Source: Rugalucina vietnamica (taxonomy: Eukaryota; Mollusca; Bivalvia; Lucinida; Lucinidae). From it: a DNA stretch of 64,000 nt. How positions within the stretch are numbered: the stretch's first letter is position 1; the number at the start of each line of letters is the position of its first letter. The translations under genes and the position numbers were made by a program. Shown in pieces: positions 53,477 through 64,000 of the stretch. The notes beneath the pieces were generated by a model. The model was given only the letters and a program-made list of their open reading frames with translations, was not told the origin of the DNA and did not search any database. Where the stretch lies: assembly GCA_964017185.1 (NCBI GenBank), contig OZ024879.1, forward strand, positions 23,315,456 to 23,379,455, in the 5' to 3' direction.

Positions 53477-54034
53477 CAGCACGGTCCAAGTGTACACATG
53501 ACGTCATTATGACGTCAAATAGACGTCGATGATGTCGCATCGTCGATATGGCGCCATTGTGACGTTAGGTGCCTGTTTGGGTGCAGGTCTTCAAATGACA
53601 ACACCATCTTGAAATGCTCTCTGAAATATAGGCGATTAATTGAAAAATGCAATTTGCACTTTGCTATTAAATCTATCAGAAAATGTTCAGATATATTGGT
53701 ACCAGTTAAATTATTTCACATATAGCCTAATGGACCGATGAAGTAACCAAATGTTGTGAACCACTGCAGAAGCTGAAGATGAGGTTAGGATCCCGGAAAG
53801 CCTGTTTAACAGTAATTTTGTATTAATGACCGTTCCAATGCGTTACTTTTGTTGTGGTTTTGTGTTTTATGTTCTGGTGTTAAATTTATGCTGTTTCCAC
53901 CTTTTATATGCGTCATGATATATGTACCCGCTGTGAACAGGGCACGGAAATGACGCAAGTTCAACGTCGATGCGACGCTATAACGTTGCACTGACGAAGA
54001 TATTACGCCATTTTAACGTCACGTGGCTGCTGGG
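53477..54034. mobile_element. TIR element rich in TGACGTCA-like words
   Basis: The left end (CACATGACGTCATTATGACGTC and GTCGATG) and the right end (CAACGTCGATGCGACG to ACGTCACGTGGCTGCTGGG) form imperfect inverted repeats about 100 bp long around an AT-rich centre. A complete short foldback relative lies at 54828-54936. GACGTC/TGACGTCA is the core of CREB/ATF sites. No protein. Confidence 0.5.
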
Positions 54035-54051
54035 CATTTATGCTGGGATAA

Positions 54052-54126
54052 ATGAATGGCCAACTTCCGGAAAATAGCTACTCACTCGGCTTCCCCTAAT
54101 ATTTTTTTTTTTTTTTTTATTATTAT

Positions 54127-54157
<31 letters not shown>

Positions 54158-54160
54158 GGC
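54052..54160. repeat. Family C end fragment and T-rich run
   Basis: AATAGCTACTCACTCGGCTT (54075-54094) is the reverse of the family C segment with GCCGAGTGAGCAGC. It is followed by about 55 bases that are almost all T. Confidence 0.55.
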
Positions 54161-54827
54161 ACATTCTAACAGGACGGTGAATATCACATGGAATGCAATT
54201 GATGGCTCCAAAAACACCATGCTCATTCTTTTTGGGTTGTCCAAATTCGTATACAGCGAATTAATGCAATAGTTTTCAAAATGAAAAATTATTCTGTCAA
54301 TAATTTGACTTTTCAAGTTGTGTCAATGAACTAAGTAAGCTCTTTTTATTTAGTTAATTAACATTTCTGTACCACATTTAAAAAATGAAAACAATGACAT
54401 AATCAAAGGTGTGATTATTACTTTGCTGTTTCGAGAATTTGGAGTCTTTGAACGCTAGAGATGATCCCAATAGGCATAGACGGCAATTTCAGAATTCAAT
54501 TTGTTGCCAACCGTACTGTGATGGTGTACACACTGTGAAACAAGAACATTTTATTTCTAATTTATTATTTAATTACGACAGTAGACTGGAAGACTAGTTC
54601 ACTCTCTGCATATACGGTTATAATTCCCTTAGTCTGAGAAATATCTAAATGAACATGAGATATTCCTATCAACTTGACAGCAGCTTATCTGTTCTGGATT
54701 ATTTACTCTTTAAATTAAAAAGTTCACATTGCTCTGTTTTTTATTCAGAATCTGATCCTGAGCTCCTGGTGTATTTTCCTATGGCCAACTTCCAGTCAAT
54801 CTATACCACATTGTTCTAATAAAGATA

Positions 54828-54936
54828 CCCCAGTCGGCACATGACGTATTAATGACGTCATATCAACGTCGATGCGATGTCATCACGTCGCATCGATGTC
54901 TAAATGACTTTATTAAGACGTCATGTGCTAGCTGGG
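54828..54936. mobile_element. 109-bp foldback MITE with GACGTC words
   Basis: CCCAGTCGGCACATGACGT at the left is mirrored by ACGTCATGTGCTAGCTGGG at the right, with ACGTCGATGCGATG against CATCGCATCGACGT-like arms in the centre. It contains TGACGTCAT and could form one hairpin. Confidence 0.7.
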
Positions 54937-54940
54937 ACGT

Positions 54941-55690
54941 GAAACGTAATAAAAACCAAAGGTTTTAGGTCCAGTTCGGTACTATCTCTGGAATTAGATT
55001 GATTTTGGAAAAAAGAAAAAATCGAAATGTGTCAGTGCACTAATTTTAGCAATTTTATATTATACTTCAGTATTCCTTAACACCACTGCAAATACTTTTT
55101 CCTGGTACGAATTGTCCACCGTAGATTTAGGAAGCTGCTTCAAAAATCTGGGTTATAGATGCTGTAAGCGACCTAATTGTGAACGACGGGATACAAAAAA
55201 GGAAGGCAAAACACGGAAGACAGATTGAGTGGAAGAATACACTTGATAATGTAATTTTTACCTGCCTTTAGGTAATTTTCACTGGAAATCTCAATTTCTG
55301 TAATTAAAAACACGTTTTCGCAAAAAAAAAAAAAAAAAAAAATCTTTAGCGGATGTCTGTGCAAACGACCTTCCAACGATACGTTCGAACTTGTAAACAA
55401 ATTTGTCCAGTCACTTTGCAGCAGTTTTACCACGAATTGCACGTTTTTATGACACTATGCAAAATATGCACATTTTCAAGTTCGATTTAGCTACACTAGT
55501 AAAATAGAACTAGCCTAGCTAAAATTTAGGATGTTCTGAGCCTGCTTGACTTGACTTGACTAATGGAGGATTCAGAATGTGTAGATCTCTGTACATTTTG
55601 TAGAGGTGACAACAGCACATATGGGAACGTCCGTAACGTTAAATCATGGGCGTAACCTAAAAGATGGTATCTGGTGATTTTTGTTTTTCT
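54941..55690. other. No gene recognised
   Basis: AT-rich, with a 20-base A run at about 55322-55341. No coding sequence identified. Confidence 0.4.
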
Positions 55691-55694
55691 TCCA

Positions 55695-56767
55695 AGATAC
55701 AAGATACAAGAAACTTTATTTAGAGTCGACATTCAAATATACAACAGTGTAACATTAGTCATGGGCTATTTTGTCGACAAACATAGTAAGAATTCTATAC
55801 ATGTATACATAAGATAACAAGCATCACAGTTAAAAGAGACATATCACAGCATGCAAAATATATACACAGAGAGCACAATTAGGATAATTTGGAATATAGA
55901 TAAAAATATCATTTTCTGTTTTTCTGACTAAATGATACATATTTATGGTTATAAAAAATACAAGACATGAAAATCAGAACTAATGCTGGTGCCTCTCCCT
56001 GCTGTACGGGCAGTCCAAACTAGCACAGAAAGGCAACAGCATCAGTTTACTATATAGTGTTACTAGCGCCTATTAAGAAAGGCATATGCCATGGTGATTA
56101 GTAACAAGATGGAAATATGACCCTTCCCCCACCAATCATTCTCTCTTAACCTAGAGAGAAATAAAAAGCATGCGAAGCTTAGGTCAAAATTGAGCTCCAG
56201 TCGAAAGCGAAAATTAGGCAAGAGATAATGTAGGGTATGAGAAAGGGTTTATATCACATGATATAAATTTCATCATGTGAGATTGTAAGGGAATTAATAA
56301 CAGTTTAGACTATATAAAATCTAAAGAGATTAGTTTATACAAGAAAACTAACTAGAAAGTAAAAAGATAGTATTGCTGAAATAAAAAAGTTAAGAATATG
56401 AAAGCAAAAAGCAAACTGAAAATGAAAGCAAAATTAAAAAGCAAAACTAAAATAAAGCAAAGCAAAGCAAACAAGGAGCATAAAGCAAATAAAATTTGAA
56501 CAAGCAAAGCATAAATTAAGTTTTGCACACTGAACATTTGCACGATGGCCCACTCCATGTGCTGATCAGCCTCCCGAACTCCTTAAAGTCATCGTCTTTC
56601 CGCAGGTTGTTCGGGAGACTGTTCCACACTTGGGCGGCCTCGTAGCAAAAAGTAGATTTACCGTACTTTGTGGTACGAACTCTTGGGACATCTACCAGGT
56701 TGTCATACCTGAAAGAGTAAGTTGAGTTTTTATAAGATAAAAGATCATGTAAATAAACAGGTGACAT
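55695..56767 (-). mobile_element. 3' end of a CR1/jockey-like retrotransposon
   Basis: The minus frame at 56767..56516 has VPRVRTTKYGKSTFCYEAAQ, VWNSLPNNLRKDDDFKEFGR and a CKCSVC C-terminus, the usual tail of such RT proteins. It is followed by a long A-rich 3' UTR and ends with AATAAA (55720..55715) and TTGTATC repeats at 55695-55710. 5'-truncated; the upstream edge abuts another element end. Confidence 0.75.
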
Positions 56768-58025
56768 TTTCTATTTATCTATCTTTCTCTATATACTGCC
56801 ACACGCCCTCGCGGACATTCTAGGCAGGTGTGCGCATAGTCTGTTAGTATCAGACAGGTAAAAAAATGAAATTTAAGGACGATGAAAGGGTGATAGTGAA
56901 GGATAAAAAAGAGGATAGGTTAAAATAGATAAGAATTAGCTAAAAACAGGGTTAAAACAAGCTTTTGTGGGATTATGGTCGAGAATGTTGCAGCTTACAG
57001 ATAGCAGCCTTGAAGGCATCCAAACTCTGTAAGCATACAACAGATTCGGGGAGGGCATTTCACTGGACAATGGCTAGGGGGTAAAATGAATACTTATAAT
57101 AATCTCTTGAAGTGTACACCTGTCTAAAGGTCATCGAATGGCAGTATCTAGAGATTCTGTGGCTATACTGCACATGATCTGGGAGAGGGACTGCTACCAA
57201 GCCATAGACAATCTTGTAAAAAAGACAAAGACGGGCATCAGCTCGCCTTTGCTCCAATGTTCTCCATCCTAGTTTGTTAATCATCTCAGTTACAGATGCC
57301 TGACCTGATGGTCAAAATTTCTAAGAGTCCAGCGAGCAGCCCTTTGCTGGACCATTTCAATTTTAGAGATACGCTCTTTAGTATGTGGGTCCCATACTGC
57401 AGAGGCATACTCTAACTGGGGCCTAACTAGAGTGTTATAGGCTGACTCCCTGACATCTGTATTTTGGCATTTAATATTTCTACGGATGTAGCCTAAGGTC
57501 CTGTTAGCATTGTTGACCGCACGATCGATATGGGAGTTCCAAGATAGGGTGCTTGACACGTCAACACCAAGGTATCTGGCACAAGTGACAGTTTCCAAGA
57601 CCTGTCCATGGAGAATATATTCTGAATTAATAGGTTTCTTACTCTTGGATCCTGTCACCTGTACCACCTGGCATTTAGATGGGTTGAACTGCATGTCCCA
57701 TTTGGACTCCCATACCGACAGTGTGTCCAGGTCCTTCTGAAGTGCCGAGCTGTCTTTCTCACCCTTGATAGTGAGATAGAGGGCAGTATCATCTGCAAAA
57801 AGACGTACTTGGGACGAGATCCCACCAGGCAGGTCATTGATATAGGCGAGGAAAAGGATCGGACCCAAAACCGATCCTTGGGGGACACCGGAATTCACTG
57901 GTATGGAGTCGGACTCCTCGCCATCAATGACAACCTGCTGGGACCTATTCCCAAGGAAGGCTTGAATCCAGCTCAGCACTTTGCCCCTGATACCGTATTG
58001 GTGCAGTTTCCAGAGAAGCTTATGT
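56768..58025 (-). mobile_element. 5'-truncated CR1-like element with GATA-type tail
   Basis: The RT frame (57979..57290) is followed, after a 5-bp duplication (TCAGG) near 57300, by the C-terminal frame 57284..57060 and on to about 56985. The 3' UTR ends in GATA-like repeats near 56770. The 5' edge at about 58020 lies at a tandem duplication of AAGCTTATGTACAATCTTAA (58014-58061). Confidence 0.8.
57290..57979 (-). CDS. CR1-like RT fragment
   Basis: The 229-codon frame covers LSWIQAFLGNRSQQVVIDG, NSGVPQGSVLGPILFLAYIN, QVRLFADDTALYL (catalytic FADD), WDMQFNPSKCQVV, ARYLGVDV and LVRPQLEYASAVWDP. It lacks the RT N-terminus and motif A because of 5' truncation. The frame ends where a 5-bp tandem duplication precedes SVTEMINKLGWRTLEQRR. 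Confidence 0.85.
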   Translation of the reverse strand: MLSWIQAFLGNRSQQVVIDGEESDSIPVNSGVPQGSVLGPILFLAYINDLPGGISSQVRLFADDTALYLTIKGEKDSSALQKDLDTLSVWESKWDMQFNPSKCQVVQVTGSKSKKPINSEYILHGQVLETVTCARYLGVDVSSTLSWNSHIDRAVNNANRTLGYIRRNIKCQNTDVRESAYNTLVRPQLEYASAVWDPHTKERISKIEMVQQRAARWTLRNFDHQVRHL

Positions 58026-58465
58026 ACAATCTTAAAAGAAGCTTATGTACAATCTTAAAAGTTTCAATAGCCATTAATCTTATCCAACTAACATGCAGTG
58101 TAGGCACATTCACTTTTTCGAGTAGAGTTTCATATGAGCTATCAAGGCCGCTATATTCGTGTGACACTCTGTATTAGAAGGACCCTACTCTAAATCAGAT
58201 TGTGTACGTTTAAAAGAACAAAGATAAACACAGCGTTACAAAATGATCTTCTGATTTTATATACTTCAGATATCTAGAGGAATGTTGTAACCAACGCCCT
58301 TAATCATATTTTGTTTCACATAGCATACAAACACGAAGTGTATTTTTTTTGTAAGTTTGTATTAAAGAGAGAGATTAAACCCTCTTAAATTGTGTCTATT
58401 GATTAAGGAGAAACCGCCTAAGACCGTTTATATTTTAATTACATTGCGACCTAATTTACAATTAA

Positions 58466-58905
58466 TTATCTATCTATCTATCTGTCTTCGTATACGGCCA
58501 TACGCCCTCACGGACATTCTAGGCAGATGCGCTGTCGAAAAGAATGTAGGCTGAAAATTAATGAAGAGACAGATTAGATGCATTCAGTTAGATGGATGAA
58601 AGATCATAGGTTAAAATAGTTAAGATGAAATTAAAATCAGGTTAAAAACAACTATTTCTGGGTCTACGGCTTGGTGTGCTGCAGCTTACTGACTGCGACC
58701 TTGAATGAATCAAGGTCTGGTAAGCATGCAACATCTACAGGGAGGGCATTCCACTGGACAATGGCCAGTGGAAAGAAGGAGTACTTGTAGTAATTTGTGG
58801 TAGTATGAAGTTGTCGAAATGTCAAAGAATGGCAATGTCTAGACATTCTGTGCGGGTGAATATAATCAGGGAGGGGTACAGCAACAAGGCCATGTGCATC
58901 TCCTA
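58466..58905 (-). mobile_element. Second truncated copy of the GATA-tailed CR1-like element
   Basis: The minus frame carries HGLVAVPLPDYIHPHRMSRH and YYKYSFFPLAIVQWNALPVD, matching the end of the neighbouring copy. It is followed by the same 3' UTR (GCCATACGCCCTCACGGACA) and (ATCT)n at 58466-58482. Only about 440 bp remain. Confidence 0.8.
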
Positions 58906-59790
58906 TGAAATAGAAAACAAGTTGGACACACGCATAAATCTGACATAGTTTAACACAACATGTCACTAAAAAATATTAAAAAAAATATATAAACACTTCT
59001 ATATCCATCGCCAGTTTTCAGAGTTTTTGCTGTTTTTTCTTAATCAATTAGCTTGTCACAATAAATTCTTATAAAGAAGATAATTGCTTTTGTAGCAGTG
59101 AGAAAAAAGATAGTGGCCACCTGTTTTGTTTCAAGCATTAGATGAAATATTATCATTTGCCTCTGATTTCCACTTTGTTTCAAAATCAAAGTGGATGCAG
59201 TGCCTGATTACAAAATGAAACGCTGATCTGAGTCTATAAAGATTTTAAGGTTACATATGCATGTGCATACTTTCTGCATTTTTATCAAAATACTTTAGGT
59301 ACCCACATGTTGAGTACCCACCAACAGTGTGAAATTCCACAATTTAGGAATACATGTACATGCAAATAAACACCAACGAACTTATGAGTACCCCAAGACC
59401 ACAACAATTCGTACTAACGGTTTCAAGTCTTGACTTGAAATTTCATGAACCAGCTTTTTCTGAATACCCACAATTTTATGTGATTTTCAATTTTGTGAGC
59501 ACTCCTATAGTAAAGACAAACATAATTTGTCCATGCTTTGTGTAACATCAAGATTAGTTTCCAACAGATCAATATCCACAAATATTTATATGTACTTCTG
59601 AATACCCACTTTTCGAATACACTCAAACTTGAAGACTCATTGAATATTTCAAGTGCCTATAAACTTTGTGTGGTAACATCTCTAAAATATCTATATCTTA
59701 TTATTTGTCACCAATTCTAGGTGCCTACAAGATTGGATATTTCATTATATTCACACTTTTGAGTACCCACATTTTTGGGTACCAACAAAT

Positions 59791-61599
59791 TTGAAGACCG
59801 CACAGGGTGTCCCACAAGGGAGCATCTTGTCTACAACTTTGTTCAATATTAAGATAAATAGCATAATGAACTGTCTTGATCCAAAAACAGACGGATCCTT
59901 ATATGTAGATGATTTCTGTATGTGTTACAGGTCAAAAAGCATGAGAACTATCGAAAGGCACTTACAGCAGTGCATTAACAGAATAGAAAACTGGGCCTCA
60001 CATAATGGTTTCAAATTTTCCAAGTCGAAAACACAGTGTGTGCATTTCTGTCAACTACGGAAACTACACGACGATCCTGAACTTTATTTATATGGGTCTC
60101 TTATTCCAGTAGTTGAAGCTTTTAAATTTCTTGGAGTTCTTTTTGATCGTAAACTTTCTTTCATTCCACATATCAAGTACTTAAAAGCCAAATGCCTAAA
60201 AGCATTAAATTTGCTGAAAGTATTATCACACACAGACTGGGGTGCTGATCGCACTGTCCTTCTCCAGCTTTACCGTTCCCTCATTCGTTCGAAATTAGAT
60301 TATGGATCCATTGTGTATGGATCGGCAAGACCATCGTATATCAGTTCTCTTGACACAGTCCACCACCAAGGTCTAAGATTAGCTCTGGGTGCTTTTCGAA
60401 CATCGCCTGTACAAAGCCTCTATGTTGAGGCCGAAGAGCCATCTCTATATTTACGACGAGAGAAACTTGCCCTACAGTACGCCATTAGAATTGCGGCTAA
60501 TCCATCAAATCCAGTTCATAAGGTGTCTTTTCCGCCATATATTTCTGAAGAAGTCGTACAGCTTTATGAAAGGAAACCAAAGGCTATCCGGTCCTTTGGT
60601 TTGCGAGTTGCACCACTTTTAGAATCAGCAAACATCCAAAAAGATAAAATAGAAGAACATTTTGTCTCCGAAATACCATCATGGTGCATTAGAAAACCAC
60701 AAGTAAATTTGACTCTACATTCAGGGAAAAAATCCGAATCAAATCCACACCTTCTAAAAGAAAGTTTTCATCAATTACAATCTCAATTTATCGACTATCA
60801 ATGTATTTATACTGATGGTTCAAAAGAAGAAAACAAAGTTGGCTGTGCTACTTTTACAAACGGTAATTCCAAAACGTTACGTGTACCTGATGGCTCTTCA
60901 ATTTTCACAGCAGAAGCTAAAGCCATAGACTTAGCTTTAGACTTCATATATGAATGTAACTCAAAGGACAAATTCATTATATTTTCTGACTCTATGTCAG
61001 TTCTACAGGCCTTAAACCATACATCATCTAAAAACCCTCAAATTCAAAAACTATTAATAAAACATCATGCAATCTCAGAAGTAAAAACAATTATTTATTG
61101 CTGGGTTCCCAGTCATATAGGTATATATGGAAATGAGAAAGTTGATAAGAACGCTAAAGAATCGTTGAATCTAGAAGAAACTGTTTTTAAAATCCCTTAT
61201 GTCAATTTTAAACCTTTTATTAACGAGTACATCTCTGACAAATGGCAAACAATCTGGAATGGAGCAAATTTTGATAAATTGAGGGAAGTTGAACCAATCG
61301 TTAAACGACCAAGAGTAATTCATAAACTTTCGAGACGAGAAGAAATCGTTCTTGCTCGTCTCCGAATTGGTCATACAAGAATAACACATTCCCACTTATT
61401 AAAGCGAGAAGATCAACCTAAATGCATTGGCTGTGATACGCCATTTACAGTTAAACACTTTCTTTTAGAATGCACTGACTTTGCAGCAGAGCGAATTTCT
61501 TGCTTTCAAGCTAATAACTTGAAAGAATTGTTCAAAGATGTACCCGTTGGAAAGATTTTATCATTTCTTAGACAAGTGAATCTGTTTTATAAAATATAA
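59791..61599 (+). CDS. I-group RT (C-terminal half), RNase H and zinc-binding tail, open frame
   Basis: The 602-codon open frame begins by chance at a TTG in flanking DNA; element sequence starts at 59800 within the RT. It includes QGVPQGSILSTTLFNIKINS, GSLYVDDFCMCYRS (catalytic), then an RNase H with YTDGS, FTAEAKAIDLAL, IIFSDSMSVLQAL and VPSHIGIYGNEKVDKNAKES (the D-E-D-D set). It ends with CIGCDTPFTVKHFLLEC. RT fingers and motif A are absent, so it cannot be an active polymerase, but the frame has no stops. It is inserted in a TIR element in the same orientation as the window. Confidence 0.85.
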   Translation: MKTAQGVPQGSILSTTLFNIKINSIMNCLDPKTDGSLYVDDFCMCYRSKSMRTIERHLQQCINRIENWASHNGFKFSKSKTQCVHFCQLRKLHDDPELYLYGSLIPVVEAFKFLGVLFDRKLSFIPHIKYLKAKCLKALNLLKVLSHTDWGADRTVLLQLYRSLIRSKLDYGSIVYGSARPSYISSLDTVHHQGLRLALGAFRTSPVQSLYVEAEEPSLYLRREKLALQYAIRIAANPSNPVHKVSFPPYISEEVVQLYERKPKAIRSFGLRVAPLLESANIQKDKIEEHFVSEIPSWCIRKPQVNLTLHSGKKSESNPHLLKESFHQLQSQFIDYQCIYTDGSKEENKVGCATFTNGNSKTLRVPDGSSIFTAEAKAIDLALDFIYECNSKDKFIIFSDSMSVLQALNHTSSKNPQIQKLLIKHHAISEVKTIIYCWVPSHIGIYGNEKVDKNAKESLNLEETVFKIPYVNFKPFINEYISDKWQTIWNGANFDKLREVEPIVKRPRVIHKLSRREEIVLARLRIGHTRITHSHLLKREDQPKCIGCDTPFTVKHFLLECTDFAAERISCFQANNLKELFKDVPVGKILSFLRQVNLFYKI

Positions 61600-61769
61600 T
61601 TTTTTAATCACCAATCTTATTATTTCATATATCGTTTCTTTACAACGACATTTATATCTTACTTAGTGTTACTTTTTAATACGAGTTCAATAAATTTTAA
61701 TGTTTTACCTTGTTAGACGCTAATGACCCATCAGGGTTGACGCGTCGTTAAACAACAAACAAACAAACA
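59800..61769 (+). mobile_element. I-group retrotransposon copy 2, 5'-truncated
   Basis: The body starts at GCACAGGGTGTCCCACAAGG inside the RT and ends in the AAAC-rich tail. AACAAATTTGAAGACC at 59784-59799 is repeated at about 61770-61785, a target duplication of up to 16 bp whose 5' part overlaps the tail. Sequence is very close to the copy at 28604-32510, indicating recent insertion. Confidence 0.85.
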
Positions 61770-62113
61770 AACAAATTTGAAGACCACAAATTTCAACTGC
61801 CCAAAATTTGAGAAAATCAAAAGGATAGTTTCAAAAATTTTAAAAGTGCTACCAAATTTTGAATACCCCCAATTTTGAGTACCCATATATATTAGTACCC
61901 ACTAGCTTCTAAGACAAAATGGGCCAAGAGAAAACTGAACAAAAATGAAACTTGTAGAAATCTGATATCCGACATCTGGAGACTGTTAATTGCTCTTTTC
62001 ACAGTCTACTGATAATGATGATAAAAGCTGAAAGCTACAAGATATTTTCTGAGATTTATTACAGGCTCATTCAGCTCCATTGGAGCTATTTTTTGGCGAT
62101 GGATACAGGAGTG

Positions 62114-62891
62114 TAAACTATTTTCTGTGCCTGTAGAATTTTCACAGCCTAAGGATGCGTCCATCATCTGTAAAGGAACGAATTACTGACATCACATACA
62201 TCGTTATTTTAGCACATTGTGGAAGTCATGAAATCCTGATTTTGGTTAGATATATTTGTTTGCCTCGCATTGTCTAGAATAGGACATATCACTAAGCATA
62301 AAGCTTTTATGTAGTTTTAATGAATACTTAATTAGTTCTAATCAGTTTTAAGCAATTATGTTCTTCTTGTTCCTGCCAGAAAAGTCAGAACAAACATAAA
62401 ATTACACATTATGATAGATAATGAGTCTCAGGTTTCTTTCTTCCTTACAAAACATTAGAAACTATAGTTTATATTGACAGATACATTCAAGTACTCTCCA
62501 TTCTTTTTTCATTGGTAGGTTTTAGTGTATCCGATGCTGAAACGAATAGATTCTTCCATGATTTGTTTTCAATTTAAACTCAGATACCAATATGACTTTC
62601 CTCAGCTTTTTATTAACAATTTTAATCAGTGATGATTGCGACTAATTCCAATTCAAATAGGCACGGAAACATAGATTGCATTATGAATGAAACTTATTTG
62701 ATGTAGAAAGTCCATTTTACTGAATTTAGAGGGAATATGTATGTAACAATAACTAACCTTAAACATACGTGAGTAGGGGAATGTGGTTCGGCATCCTGGC
62801 TCTGTTTGAGCATGTTCATAGAATCAAGCTAGATTGACACGATGTCAATTCGCGTTTATGTACTTCTATGCTTATAATATGTAGTGTCAAT
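62114..62891. other. No gene recognised
   Basis: AT-rich DNA without recognisable frames or repeats. Confidence 0.4.
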
Positions 62892-63081
62892 ATGTCAACT
62901 CCTGGCTTGTCACAGGCTAATTATACATTAGCTTTACGAAAAAAAGATAAACTATTGACCAGATTTATACTGGGTGTTACAAATAGTCAAAGCAATATCC
63001 TTACTCTTCATCTTGAAGCAGCATGTCATCTTCCATCTCCAGTTCGCTCGTATCCATGCGGCGTTCTAGCCGGTCGTCCAG
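62892..63081 (+). CDS. Possible coding exon of unknown type
   Basis: From ATG at 62892 the frame runs STPGLSQANYTLALRKKDKL to SYPCGVLAGRP and ends at a CCAG|GTAAGG donor. No homology is recognised and no following exon can be pointed out. A spliced first exon is possible, and so is chance. Confidence 0.25.
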
Positions 63082-63737
63082 GTAAGGCTTAAGTTTCCTC
63101 ATTTTCATTCTTTCTTACCCAATCCATGACATCCTGTCTGGTACGAGACGCAAAGTCTCGTCTCTCGAAATAAGTTGAACTTTAGCGGTATAAAAATCCT
63201 TGAAATCTTCCAGAAGAGTGTCTTAAAAACCATTAAACCAAACGAACAAACTCTTCTCCCAATTGTCAAAAATAACTGAATCCTGTTCCACACCTAATGT
63301 CCGGAGTTGTTCAGCCGGCTGCACGAACCGGTGGATAAACCATGTGAGAACTCCTTGCGGTCGAACTGATAATGGAAAATCAGTCTGTAAGTCGATTTGT
63401 GATAAAAAAAAACCAGAAGCTCATGGAGAGCATGCATGTATTGCCATACTTTTAAAGGCATTTTGTTTTATTTTTCCTCACTTTAAAAAAAGAATTCAGA
63501 GGGTTAACAGACAAGTCCATATAGTTTATATAGTCTTCGACCTGGATGAACGTTGTGTAACACGCACGTTGACAAACGTAGAAGCAGGACGACGCGCGTA
63601 TTGTAGGTTAAGGGAATATTTGTAGGACATAAAATGTACCGTAAAGGGCGGACAAATGGTTTGAAACTTTATCATAGGTTAATAAACGACTTTAACATCG
63701 AGGCTGGGCGGCAGCACTGGGTAGAATGCTCGTCGAA
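63082..63737. other. No gene recognised
   Basis: A 120-codon plus frame (63263-63625) has no recognisable motif. The stretch ends at a family C repeat. Confidence 0.35.
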
Positions 63738-63955
63738 AGGTACAAGTAGGCAAAGATCAGGAAAAGGCGCAATCAGAAAAAGATTCCCACTCCAAAAACC
63801 GAGGTGGGAAAAAACCAAACTAACAATCAGGTACTTATACCATGAAAACATTTCGTAAGCCGAATGAGCAGCTATTTTCCCAATAGGTGGCCACTCAGTT
63901 ACCTTAACTTAACTAAAAATATGAAAACATACATAAGGCGCCAACAGCACAAAAG
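63738..63955 (+). repeat. Family C repeat, copy 6
   Basis: It starts AGGTACAAGTAGGCAAAGAT and ends after GGCGCCAACAGCACAAAA, where the longer GAACCACC block is missing. Very similar to copy 3. Confidence 0.65.
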
Positions 63956-64000
63956 TCTGGTCGGAGACGAGAGATGAACAAGATACAGGTAATAAAAAGT

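Larger units (their letters stand above)
58994..62113. mobile_element. TIR element with TAAA duplication, interrupted by a retrotransposon
   Basis: Left CACTTCTATATCCATCGCCA and right (reverse complement) CACTCCTGTATCCATCGCCA match at 18 of 20 positions. TAAA flanks both sides (58990-58993 and 62114-62117). Apart from the retrotransposon it is about 1.1 kb and contains scattered GAGTACCCACA and AATACCCACAATTTT motifs in loose tandem order. No transposase. The superfamily is unclear. Confidence 0.5.

Noticed and set aside
59791-59799. Start codon of the 602-residue frame
   Set aside because: It is a TTG inside the target duplication; the element is 5'-truncated, so no real start exists.

Overview
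The window looks like nuclear DNA of a bivalve mollusc, probably a clam-like heterodont. It is AT-rich, has a spliced animal gene with long repeat-filled introns, and is dominated by dispersed repeats and non-LTR retrotransposons. The species assignment is inference from repeat style and the gene, not from a search. No rRNA gene, CRISPR array, plasmid or viral genome is visible.

The one gene I can reconstruct confidently is on the minus strand at 7834..2416. It is a four-exon C1GALT1-like core-1 beta-1,3-galactosyltransferase (T-synthase) of about 341 codons. All splice sites are GT-AG and the phases fit. It has a signal anchor in exon 1, the DDD metal motif in exon 3 and the conserved C-terminal CCS...FHY segment in exon 4. 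Its introns hold MITE-like elements, a partial duplicate of exon 4 and a 64-bp duplication of the exon 2 donor region.

From 8 to 18 kb there is no recognisable gene. This stretch is framed by a 7.2-kb element (10414-17624) with 90-bp terminal inverted repeats beginning CACTGTG and a 5-bp target duplication, a signature reminiscent of Transib/RAG-type transposons. It carries two copies of a large tandemly structured repeat (family F).

From 18.6 to 34.2 kb there are two near-complete CR1/L2-like retrotransposons on opposite strands. Both encode a 2A-like peptide followed by PHD-type fingers, an APE endonuclease and a reverse transcriptase. An RNase H-bearing I-group retrotransposon (28604-32510, minus) sits inside a Helitron-like non-autonomous element (28254-32787), with a 12-13 bp target duplication. 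A further CR1 fragment carries a second Helitron-like insert.

From 37.3 to 41.5 kb a family F copy is invaded by a TTAA-flanked Kolobok-like element, which is itself invaded by a TA-flanked TIR element. From 43 to 53 kb lies a cluster of decayed coding sequences: an SGNH-hydrolase-like fragment, an OTU-like fragment, a KMT5A-like SET pseudogene, a PHD finger and a long minus-strand ORF of an unrecognised family split by a family F copy.

The last 10 kb hold CR1-like 3' ends arranged head to tail and a second, 5'-truncated I-group copy with a long uninterrupted RT/RNase H frame. That copy is inserted in a TIR-bearing element full of degenerate GAGTACCCAC motifs. Most of the window is therefore a record of nested transposition. 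I name repeat families A, B, C, E, F, J and K only within this window.
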